Positions 1-11,500 of a stretch of 64,000 bases of DNA are shown here, piece after piece. The DNA is taken from assembly GCA_035236585.1 (NCBI GenBank), contig CP141136.1:34295597-34359596 (forward strand). Reading direction: 5' to 3'. The notes under the pieces were generated by a model that saw nothing but the letters and a program-made list of their open reading frames with translations, did not search any database and was not told where the DNA came from. Position 1 is the stretch's first letter. The number at the start of each line of letters is the position of its first letter. The DNA is from Warburgia ugandensis (Eukaryota; Streptophyta; Magnoliopsida; Canellales; Canellaceae). Made by a program: the position numbers and the translations under genes.

Positions 1-1600
1 GTACAAATGTAAAAAATGCACAAAATATCTAATTTTACACAAAAAAGAGCAGTTACATATTTCAAATATATTAAAAGATAACTTGTACTCATATCCATGC
101 ATTTTGTTCATTTTAGTTTTAAAAATTGCTTAATTATCACTAATTAGGCTTAATTCTACTATTTTGAAGGTCTAGGGTACAGATGTAAAAAATGCACCAA
201 ATATCTAATTTTACACAAGAAAGAGCAATTTCACATTTCAACCATATTAAAAGATAAATTGTATACATATCCCTATATATTGAATATTTAAGTCTTAAAT
301 TCACTTAATTATTACTAATTATGCTTAATTCTACTTTTTAAAAAGTTTAGGGTACAAATGTAAAAAATGCACTAAATATCTAATTTTAAACAAGGTAAAG
401 CAATTTCACATTCCAAGTATATTAAAAGATAAATTTGTAAAAATTACATAAAATATCTAATTTAACACAAGAAAGAGCAATCTCACATTCCAACTATTTT
501 AAAAGATAAATTGTATACATATACCTATATTTTGAATATTTTAGTCTTAGAAATCATTTAATGATGGCTAATTAAGCTTAATTCTACTATTTTTAAGTTG
601 AGGGTACAAATGCAAAAAAAGATAATTAGTAATAATTAAGCTGTGTTTTACTATTTTGAAGGTTTAAGGTACAAATGTAAAAGGCCTACAAAAATATCTA
701 ATTTTAACAAGAGAGTAAAATTTCACATTCCAACTATATTGAAGGTTAAATTATATGTATTCCCATATTTTAAATATTTTTATTTTATAAATCACTTAAT
801 TGTTCATAATTTGTAGCCAAAATGAACCATTTTATATTCAAACTATTCTAAAAGATAAATTATATACATATCCCAATATTTTTAATATGTTACTCTTAGA
901 AATCACTTAATTACCAATAATTAGGCTGAGTTTTGCTATTTTTACAATTTAGGGTACCAATGGAAAAAGTCTACAAAAATATCTAATTTTATAGAAGAGA
1001 GTAAAATTTCACAATCCAACTATATTGAAGGATAAATTATATACGTATTTCCATATTTTTAATATTTTAATTTTAAAAATAATTTAATTGTTCTTAATTT
1101 GATTTGATTATACTATTTTGAATATCCAAGGTGCAAATGAAAAAATACACAAAATATCTAATTTTGATTAAGAAAGTGCAATTTCACATTCCAACTTTAT
1201 TTAAAGATAAATTTTATACAAGTCCTTATATTTTGAATATTTTATCCTTAGAAATCACTTAATTATTAGTAATTGGGCTTAATTCTTGTGTTTGGAATGT
1301 CGAGGGTATAAATGCAAAAAATGCACAAAGTATAAAAAATTTCACAAGAAAAAGCAATTCCACATTTCAACATTATTTAAAGATAAATTGTATACAAATC
1401 CTTATATTTTAAATATTTATGCTTTAGAAATCGCATAATTATCACTAATTAGGCTTAATTTTAGTATTTTGAATGTTGAGGGTACAAATATAAAAAATAC
1501 ACAAAATATAAAAAATTTCACAAGAAAGAGCAATTTCACATTCTAACTATATAAAAAGATAAATTGTATAAATATCCCTATATTTTGAATATTTTATTCT

Positions 1601-1603
<3 letters not shown>

Positions 1604-1643
<40 letters not shown>
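1604..1643. repeat. (CAT)n / (ATG)n microsatellite, LINE tail
   Basis: About 13 units of a perfect trinucleotide repeat at the 3' end of the minus-strand LINE fragment. RTE LINEs in plants commonly end in such a short repeat rather than poly(A). Confidence 0.95.
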
Positions 1644-1644
<1 letters not shown>

Positions 1645-1658
1645 AGACCTTATCCCAA

Positions 1659-1844
1659 TTAGGGGTCGGCCACATGAATCTTATTCCTCCATTCCACTCT
1701 ATTAAATACCATGGCTTCATTTAGTCCCAAAGTTTTTAAATCTTTCCTCACCACTTCTATCCACGTTCTTTTGGGCCTTCCCCTTGCCCTTTTAGAACCT
1801 TCAACTTGTATTGCCTCACTCCTTCTAACTGGTGCCGTTGTTGG
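1659..1844 (-). pseudogene. RTE LINE ORF2 C-terminal fragment (61 codons plus stop)
   Basis: On the minus strand, 61 codons run without interruption to a TAA stop at 1659-1661. They include the basic motif RGRPKRTW, then EVVRKDLKTLGL and EWRNKIHVADP. This arrangement (RGRP-K-TW, 'DLK', a W-R-I pair close to the stop) is characteristic of the extreme C-terminus of plant RTE-type LINE proteins, downstream of reverse transcriptase. Endonuclease and reverse transcriptase are missing, so the fragment has no activity. The absence of stops or frameshifts suggests an insertion younger than the decayed satellite around it. The clade assignment rests on motif recognition, not on an alignment. Confidence 0.85.
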
Positions 1845-4800
1845 CCTAATAAAATTACTAAATTATCTCTAATTAGGCTTAATTCTATTGTTTTGCAGGT
1901 CTATGGTGCTAATGTAAAAAATGCACGAAATATCTAATATAACACAAGAAAGGAAAATTTGACATTCCAACTATATAAAAAGATGAATTGTATATATATC
2001 CGTATATTTTGAATATTTTAGCCATAGAAATTGCTTAATTATCATTGATGAGGCTTAATTCTACTATTTTAGAGGCTTTTTTATTCAAATGTAAAAAATG
2101 AACAAAATATCTAATTTTACATAAGAATGAGCAATTTTACATTCAAACTATTTTAAAAGATAAATTGTATACATATTCCAATATTTTTAATATGTTACTC
2201 TTAGAAATTACTTAATTACCAATAACTAGGCTGAGTTTTACAACATTTAAGGTTTAGTGTGCAAATGTAAAAAGTCTACAAAAATATCCAATTTTACATA
2301 AGAAAGTAAAATTTCTCATTCCAACTATATTGAAGGATATATTATATTCGTATTTCCATATTTTAAGTATTTTTATTTTATAAATCACTTAATTGTTCAT
2401 AAATTGGCTTGATTCTCCTATTTTAAAGGTCCAAGGTACAATTGAAAAAATACACAAAATATCTAATTTTGGACAAGAAGGTGCAATTTCACATTCCAAA
2501 TTTATTTAAAGATAAACTATATACAAATCCCTATATTTTGAATATTTTATCCTTAGAAATCACTTAATTATTAGTAATTAGGCTTAATTCTAATGTTTTG
2601 AATGTTGAGGGTACAAATGTAAAAAATGCACAAAGTATAAAAATTTTCACAAGAAAGAGAAATTTCACATTTCAACTTTATTTAAAGATAAGTTGTATAT
2701 ATATATCCCAATATTTTGAATATTTTAGTCTTAAAAATTACTTAATTGTCACAAATTAGGCTTAATTCTATAGCTTTAAAGGTTTAGGGTACAAATGTTA
2801 AAAATACACAAAATATCTAATTTTACATAAGAAAGAGAAATTTCATATTCCAACTATTTAAAAAGATAAATTGTATAGATATCCCAATATTTTGAATATT
2901 TTATTCTAATAAAATTACTTAATTATCACTAATTAGGCTTAATTCCATTATTTTGTAGGTCTAGGGTGCTAATGTAAAAAATGCACGAAATATCTAATTT
3001 AACACAAGAAAGGGCAATTTGACATTCCAACTATATAAAAAGATGCATTGAATATGTATCCCTATATTTTGAATATTTTAGTAATACAAATTACTTAATT
3101 ATCATTAATGACGCTTAATTCTACCATTTTAAAGGTTTTGGGTAAAAATGTGAAAAAATGAACAAAATACAAATTTTACACAAGAATGAGAATTTTACAT
3201 TCAAACTATTTTAAAATATAAATTGTATACATATCCTAATATTTTTAATATATTAGTCTTAGAAATCACTTAATTAGTAATAATTAGGCTGTGTTTTACT
3301 ATTTTGAAGGTTTAGGGTACAAATGTAAAAAGTCTACAAAAATATCTCATCTTACACAAGAAAGTAAAATTTCACATTCTAACTATATTGAAGGATAAAT
3401 TATATATATATTCCCATATTTTGAATATTTTAATTTTATAAATCACTTAATTGTTCACAACTTGGCTTGATTTTACTATTTTGAAGGTTCAAAGTACAAA
3501 TGAAAATATATACAAAATAACTAATTTTGTATAAGAAAGAGCAATTTCACATATCCTTATATTTTGAAAATTTTAGTCGTAGATATCCCTTAATTATCAT
3601 TGATTAAGCTTAACTCTATTTTTTTAAAGGTCCATGGTACAAATGTAAAAAATGCACAAAATATCTCATTATACACAAGAAAGAGCAATTTCACATTCCA
3701 ACTACATTAAAAGATAAATTGTATACATATCCCTATATTTTTAATATTTTAGTCTTAAAAATTATTTAATTATCACTTATTAGGCTTAATTCTACTTTTT
3801 GGAGGTCTAAGGTACAAATGTAAAAAATAAACAAAATATCTAATTTTACACAAGAAAGAAAATTTTGACATTCCAACTATATAAAAAGATAAATTGTATA
3901 CATATCCCAATATTTTAAATATTTTAGTCTTAAAAATAACTTAATTAACACTAATTAGGCTTAATTCTACTTGTTTGAGTGTCCACAGTACAAATGTAAA
4001 AAATGAGCAAAATATCTAATTTTACACAAGGAATAGAAATTTCACATTCCTACTATATTAAAAGATAAATTACATACATATCCCTATATTTTAAACATTT
4101 TAGTCTCTAAAATAACTTAATTATCACTAATTTGCCTTAATTTTACTATTTTAAAGATCCACGGTACAAATGTAAAAAATGCACAAAATATCTAGGCTTA
4201 ATTCTCAAGTTTTAAAGGTCTAGCTTATAAATGTAAAAAATACACAAAATATCTAATTTCACACAAGAATGAGCAATTTCACATTCCAACTATTTTAAAA
4301 GATAAATTATCTATATATCCTTATATTATTAATATTTTAGCCTTAGAATTCACTTAATTATCACTAAGTAAGCTTAATTCTACTATTTTGAAGATTAAGG
4401 GTACAAATGTAAAAAATCCACAAAATATCTAATTCCACACTCGAAAGTGCAATTTCACATTCCAATTATCTTGAAAGATAAATTGTATATATAGCCCACT
4501 ATTTTGAATATTTTAGTCTTAGAAATTACTTAATTATCACTTATTAGGCTTAATTCTACTATTTTAAAGGTCGAGGATACAAATTTAAAAAATACACAAT
4601 ATATTTAATTTAACACAAGCAAGTGCACTTTCACATTCCAACTATATAAAAAGATAAATTATGTACACATCCCTATATTTTAAATATTTTAGTCTTAAAA
4701 ATCACTTAATTATACTAATTTGGCATAAATCTACTATCTTGAAAGTCCAGGGTACAAAATCAAAAGAAAACAAAATATCAAATTTTGCACAAGAAAGAGT

Positions 4801-5251
4801 AATTTCACATCCAATTATTTTAAAAGACAAATTGTATACATATCTCTATATTTTGAGTATTTGTCTTAGAAATCACTTAATTATCACTAATTAGGCTTAA
4901 TTCTACTATTTTGAAGATTGAGGGTACAAATGTAAAAATGCACAAAATATTAAATTTTCCATAAGAAAGAGCAATTTCAGATTCCAACTTTTTTCTAAGG
5001 GAAATTGTATATATATAACCCTATATTTTGAATATTTTAGTTTAGTCTAGGGTACAAATGTAGAAAAGGACACAAAATATCTAATTTTGCATAAGAAAGA
5101 GGAATTTTACATTCCAAATATATTAAAAGATAAATGTATACATATCCCTCTATTTTAAATATTTTAGTCTTATAAATCACTTAATTATCACTAATTAGTC
5201 TTAATTCCACTGTATCAAAGGTCTAGGGTACAAATGTAAAAAATAAACAAA

Positions 5252-7689
5252 ACAATAGAATTAGTAATAATTAAGTGATTTCAAAGAATAAAAATTTTAA
5301 AATATAGGTATATGTATGCAAGTTATCTTTTAATATAGTTGGAATTTAAAATTACCTTTTTTTTTACAAAATTAAATATTTTGTGCATTTTTTACATTTG
5401 TACCTTTGACCTTTAAAGCAGTAAAATTAAGACAAATTAGTAAAAATTAAGTGATTTTTTAGACTAAAATATTTAAAATATAGGGATATGTATACAATTA
5501 ATGTTTTAATATAATTCAAATGTAAAATTTCCCTTTCTTTTGTAAAAATATTTATTTTGTGCAGTTTTTACATTTGCATGCTGGACCTTCAAAATAGTAG
5601 AATTAAGCCAAATTAGGGACAAGTAAGTAATTTCTAAGACTAAAATATTCAAAATATAGGATATGTATACAATTTATCTTTTAATATAGTTGGAATGTGA
5701 AATTGCACTTTCTTGTGTAAAATTAGATATTTCGTGGATTTTCTATGTTTGTACCTTAAACTTTAAAATAGTAGAATTATGCTTAAGCATTGATTATTAA
5801 GCGATTTCTAAGGCTAAAATATTCAAAATATAGGAATATGCATAGAATTTATCTCTTAATATAGTTGGAATGAAAAATTGCTCTTTCTTGTATAACATTA
5901 GATAATTTGTGCATTTTTGCATTTGTGCGTTGGAACTTTAAAATAGTAAATTAGGCTCAATTAAGTATTTTTAAGACTAAAATATTAATTTATTGTTTGA
6001 TATGGTTGGAATGTGATGATGAAGTGATTTTCAAAACTAAAATATTCAAAATTTAGGGATATGCATGCAATTTATCTTTTAATATAGTTGGAATGTGAAA
6101 TTCCTCTTTATTTTATATAATTAGATATTTTTTACATTTTTTACATTTGTACCTTTAGCATTTTAAACAATAGAATTAAGCCTCATTAGTGATAATTAAG
6201 TGATTTTTGACACTATATTATTCAAAATACAAAGTTATGTATATAATTTATCTTTTAAAATAATTGAAATGTGAAATTGCTCTTTCTTGTGCAAAATTAG
6301 ATATTTTGTGTATGTTTTACATTTGTACCCTGTACCTTGAAAATAGTAGAATGAAGCCTAATTAGTAATAATTCAGTGATTTCATAGACTAAAATATTCA
6401 AAAAATAGGAATATGTGTACCAATTTTCTTTTAATATAGTTGGAATGTGAAATTGCCCTTTCTTGTGTAAAATTAGTTATTTTGTGCATTTTGTATATTT
6501 GTACTCTAGACTTTCAAAATAGTAGAATTAAAACAAATTAGTTATAATTAAGTAATTTTTAAGATTAAAATATTCAAAATATAGGGATATGTATAAAATT
6601 CATCTATTAAAATAGTTGGAATGTGAAATTGCACTTTTTTTGTAAAATTGAATATTTTGTGTATTGTTTACTTTTGTATCCTTGACCTTCAACACAGTAA
6701 AATAAAGCCTAATTAATGATAATTAAGTGATTTTTGACACTATATTATTCAAAATACAAAGTTATGTATACAATTTATCTTTTCAAATAATTGAAATGTG
6801 AAATTGCTCTTTCTTGTGTAAAATTAGATATTTTGTGTATGTTTTACATTTGTACCCTGTACCTTGAAAATAGTAGAATGAAGCATAATTAGTAATAATT
6901 CAGTAATTTCATAGACTAAAATATTCCAAAAATAGGGATATGTGTACCAATTTTCTTTTAATATAGTTGGAATTTGAAATTGATCTTTGTTGTGTACAAA
7001 ATTAGATATTTTATATATTTGTACCCTTGACCTTCAAAACTATAGAATTATGCTTAATTAGTGATAATTAAGTGATTTTTAAGATTAAAATATTTAAAAT
7101 ATAGGGATGTGTATACAATTTCTCTTTTAATATAGTTGGAATGCAGAATTGTTCTTTCCTTTGTAAAATTACATATTTTGTGCATTTTTTATATTTGTAC
7201 CCTCAACCTTCAACACTGTAGAATTAAGCCAACTTAGTGATAATTAAGTGACTTTTATGACTAAAATATTTAAAATATAGCAATATGTATCCAATTTATA
7301 TTTTAATATAGTTGGAATATGAAATTGCTCTTTGTTTTACCAAATTATATATTTTGTATATTTTTTACATTTGTACCCTTGACCTTCAAAACAATATAAT
7401 TATGCATAAATATTTTTAAGATTAAAATATTGAAATACAGTTTATATTTTAAAATAGTTGCAATGTGAGATTGCTCTTCTTATGTAAAATTAGATATTTT
7501 GTGTATTTTTTTACATTTGTACCCAGGACCTTCAATACATTTGAATTAAGCTAAATTAGTGATAATTAATTAATTTTTAAGATTAAAAATTAAAAATATA
7601 GGTATATGTATACAATTTATCTTTTAAAATAGTTGAAATGTGAGATTGCTCTTTCTTGTGTAAAATTTGATATTTTGTGCAATTTTTAC
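5252..7689 (-). repeat. Satellite 1 array, block 2 (inverted)
   Basis: The same monomer as block 1 but in the opposite orientation: TTTTTTACATTTGTACC, AGTTGGAATGTGAAATTGCT and TTAAGTGATTT now read on the plus strand. The switch from block 1 falls near 5252, inside the 'TAAAAAATAAACAAAA' part of a monomer. A nearly duplicated stretch (around 6200-6420 and 6730-6960, both with the rare ACACTATATTATTCAAAATAC variant) indicates a local repeat of about 0.54 kb, three monomers. No gene is visible. Confidence 0.92.
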
Positions 7690-8505
7690 GAATGTAAAAA
7701 ATTTCTCAAAATATCTAATTTTACACTAGAAGGCAATTTCTTATTTCAATTATATTAAAAGATAAATTGTATTAATATTCCTATATTTTGAATATTTTTG
7801 CCTTAAAAATCACTTAATTATGGCTAATTAGGCTTAATTCTACTATTTTTAAAGGTCGAGGGTATCAAAGTAAAAAATGAACATAATATCTAATTGTTTT
7901 ACAAGAAAGAGCAATCTCACATTCCAACTATTTTAAATGATAAATTACATACATATCCCTCTATTTTGAATATTTTAGTCTTAGAAATCACTTAATTATG
8001 GCTAATTAGGCTTAATTCTACTATTTTGAAGGTACATGGTACAAATATAAAAAATGTACAAAATATCTAATTTTACACAAGAAAATGCAATTTCACATTC
8101 AAACTACATTAAAAGATAAATTGTATGCATATCCTTATATTTTGAATATTTTAGTCTTAGAAATTCTTAATTATCACTAAAAGGGCTTAATACTACTGTT
8201 TTAAAGGTTTAGGGTACAAATTTAAAAAATTCAAAAAATATAATAATTTACACAAGAAATAGTAATTTTATATTCCAACTATATTACAAGATAAATTGTA
8301 TATATATCCATATATTTTGAATTCTTAGTCTTAGAAATCCCTTAAATGCTACTATTTTGAAGGTTCAAGGTACAAATGTAAAAAGTTCACAAAATATATA
8401 AATTTACACAAGAAAGAGAAATGTTACATTCTAACTATATTAAAAGATAAATTGTATACATATCCATATATTTTGAATTCTTAGTCTTAGAAATCCCTTA
8501 AATAT
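7690..8505 (+). repeat. Satellite 1 array, block 3 (short forward block)
   Basis: About 0.8 kb of forward monomers between two inverted blocks. Both edges are fold-back junctions. The left is TTTTTAC-GAAT-GTAAAAA centred at about 7691. The right has arms 8481-8501 and 8518-8538 that are inverted copies of the same part of the monomer. The last two monomers share a short deleted form (TTTTGAATTCTTAGTCTTAG at about 8313 and 8471). Confidence 0.88.
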
Positions 8506-11500
8506 TTTAGTGATAATTAAGGAATTTCCAAGACTAAAATTTCAAAATATAGGGTATGTATACAATTTATCTCTTAATATAGTTGGAATGTGAAATTGCT
8601 TTTTCTTGTGTAAATTAGATATTTTGTGCATTTTTTATATTTGTACCATGTACCTTCAAAATAGTAGAATTAAGCCTAATTAGCCATAATTAAGTGAGTT
8701 CTAAGACTAAAATATTCAAAATAGAGGGATGTGTATTTTTTCATTTGCACCATGGATATTCAAAATAGTATAATCAAATCAAATTAAGAACAATTAAATG
8801 ATTTTTAAAATTAAAAATTTCAAAATATGGGAATGCATATATAATTTATCCTTCAATATAGTTGGATTGTGAAATTTTACTCTCTTCTATAAAATTAGAT
8901 ATTTTTGTAGACTTTTTCCATTGGTACCCTAAACTGTAAAAATAGCAAAACTCAGCCTAATTATTGGTAATTAAGTGATTTCTAAGAGTAACATATTAAA
9001 AATATTGGGATATGTATATAATTTATCTTTTAGAATAGTTTGAATCTAAAATGGTTCATTTTGGCTACAAATTACGAACAATTAAGTGATTTATAAAATA
9101 AAAATATTTAAAATATGGGAATACATATAATTTAACCTTCAATATAGTTGGAATGTGAAATTTTACTTTCTTGTGTAAAATTAGATATTTTTGTAGGCCT
9201 TTTACATTTGTACCTTAAACTTTCAAAATAGTAAAACACAGCCTAATTATTACTAATTAAGTGATTTCTAAGACTAATATATTAAAAATATTAGGATACG
9301 TATACAATTTATATTTTAAAATAGTTTGAATGTAAAATTCTCATTCTTGTGTAAAATTTGATATTTTGTTCATTTTTTCACATTTGTACCCAAAACCTTT
9401 AAAATGGTAGAATTAAGCGTCATTAATGATAATTAAGTCATTTTTATTACTAAAATATTCGAAATATAGGGATACATATTCAATGCATCTTTTTATATAG
9501 TTGGAATGTCAAATTTCCCTTTCTTGTGTTAAATTAGATATTCTGTGCATATTTTACGTGAGCATCCTAGACCTACAAAATAATAGAATTAAGCATAATT
9601 AGTGATAATTAAGTGATTTCATAGAATAAAATATTCAAAATATAGGGATATCCATACAATTTATCTTTTTAAATAGTTGGAATGTGAAATTGCTCTTTCT
9701 TATATAAAATTAGATATTTTGTCTATTTTTTACATTTGTACCCTAAACATTTAAAGCAGAAGAATTAAGCCTAATTAGTGACAATTAAGTAATTTCTAAG
9801 ATTAAAATATTCAAAATATTGAGATATATATAAAATTTATCTTTAAATAAAGTTGAAATATGAAATTGCTTTTTCTTGTAAAATTTTTTATACTTTGCGC
9901 ATTTTTCTCATTTGTACCCTCAACATTCAATACACTAAAATTAAGCCTAATTACTAATAATTAAGTGATTTCTAAGGATAAAATATTCAAAATATAGGAA
10001 TTTGTATACAATTTATCTTTAAATAAAGTTGGAATGTGAAATTGCACTTTCTTATACAAAACTAGATATTTTGTGTATTTTTTCATTTGTACCTTGGACC
10101 TCCAAAATAATAGAATCAAGACAAATTATGAATAATTAAGTGATTTATAAAATTAACATATTCAAAATATGGGAATACGTATATAATTTATCCTTGAATA
10201 TAGTTGGAATATGAAATTTTACTTTCTTGTGTAAAATTAGATATTTTTGTACGCTTTTTACATTTGTACCCTAAACCTTCAAAATAGTAAAACTCAGCCT
10301 AATTATTGGTAATTAAATGATTTCTAAGACTTAATATATAAAACTATTGGTATATGCATACAATTTATCTTTTGAAATAGTTTGAATGTAAAATTTCTCA
10401 TTCTTGTGTGAAATTAGATATTTTGCTCATTTTTTCACATTTGTACCCAAAACTTTAAAACTAGTAGAATTAAGCCTCATCAATGATAATTAAGTGATTT
10501 CTATGACTAAAATATTCAAAATATAGGGATATGTATACAATGCATCTTTTTATATAGTTGGAATGTCAAATTGCCCTTTCTTGTGTTAAATTATATATTT
10601 CATGAATTTTTTACATTAGCACCCTAGACCTACAAAATAATAGAATTAAGCTTAATTAGTTATAGGTAAGTAACTTAAAAAAATAAAATAATCAAAATAT
10701 TGGGATATCTATATAATTTTATATAGTTGGAATGTGAAATTAATCTTTCTTATGTGAAATTAGATATTTTGTGTTATTTGTACAATTTTACCCTAGACCT
10801 TTAAAGTAGTAGAAATACGCCTAATTAGTAACAGTTAAGTAATTTCTAAGACTAAAATATTCAAAATATTGGGATATATATGCAATTTATGTTTAAATAA
10901 TGTTGAAATGTGAAATTGCTCTTTCTTGCAAATTTTTTTATACTTTGTGCATTTTTCACATTTGTGCCCTCGACATTCAAAACACTAGAATTAAGCCTAA
11001 TTACTAATATTTATATTATTTCTAGGGATAAAATATTCAAAATATAGGAATTTGTATACAATTTATCTTTAAATAAAGTTGGAATGTGCAATTGCACTTT
11101 CTTGTGCAAAATTAGATATTTTGTGTATTTTTTTATTTCTCCTTGAAAATAGTAGAATCAAGCCAAATTATGAATAATTAAGTGATTTATAAAATTAAAA
11201 TATTTAAAATATGGGAATACGTATATAATTTATACTTCAATATAGTTGGTATGTGAAATTTTACTTTCTTGTGTAAAATTAGATATTTTTGTGGACTTTT
11301 TACATTTGTGCCCGAAACCTTCAAAATAGTAAAGCTTAGCCTAATTAATGATAATTAAGTAATTTCTAAGACTAATATATTAAAAATATTAGTAGATATA
11401 TCCAAATTATCTTTTAAAATAGTTTGAATTTAAAATTGCTCATTCTTGTTAAAATTGGATATTGTGTTCATTTTTTAACATTTGTACCCAAAACCTTTAA

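Larger units (their letters stand above)
1604..1845 (-). mobile_element. 5'-truncated RTE-type LINE, 3' end only
   Basis: A 242-bp non-satellite insertion in block 1. On the minus strand it reads as the C-terminal end of a plant RTE-clade LINE polyprotein, a stop codon, a short 3' UTR and a (TGA/GAT)n microsatellite tail, the usual 3' end of this clade. It is flanked by CTAAT on both sides (1599-1603 and 1846-1850), a likely target site duplication. A paralogous monomer at about 2890-2920 shows the uninterrupted 'empty' site. This is a classic dead-on-arrival LINE copy made by incomplete target-primed reverse transcription. Confidence 0.88.
1599..1850. repeat. Target site duplication CTAAT flanking the LINE tail
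   Basis: CTAAT at 1599-1603 and again at 1846-1850. Joining the flanks through one copy recreates the satellite sequence seen uninterrupted near 2890-2920. The exact edge is slightly ambiguous because the last T of the left copy abuts the CAT repeat. Confidence 0.7.
1..5251 (+). repeat. Satellite 1 array, block 1 (forward)
   Basis: Degenerate tandem array of an AT-rich monomer of about 175-177 bp. Each monomer carries recognisable sub-motifs in fixed order: GGTACAAATGTAAAAAATGC, ATATCTAATTTTACACAAGA, GCAATTTCACATTCCAACTA, AAAAGATAAATTGTATACAT, CACTTAATTATCACTAATTA. Successive GGTAC landmarks near 1, 177 and 352 give the period. Between about 660 and 3600 a variant monomer ('GAAGGATAAATTATAT', near 1022, 2332 and 3388) recurs about every 1.06 kb once the LINE insertion is subtracted, which is a 6-monomer higher-order repeat. 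No gene is visible. The open frame at 4661-4894 is just satellite read in one frame. Confidence 0.93.

Noticed and set aside
4661..4894. 77-codon open frame in satellite 1
   Set aside because: It is satellite sequence in one frame, has no recognisable domain, and its neighbouring monomers do not keep the frame.
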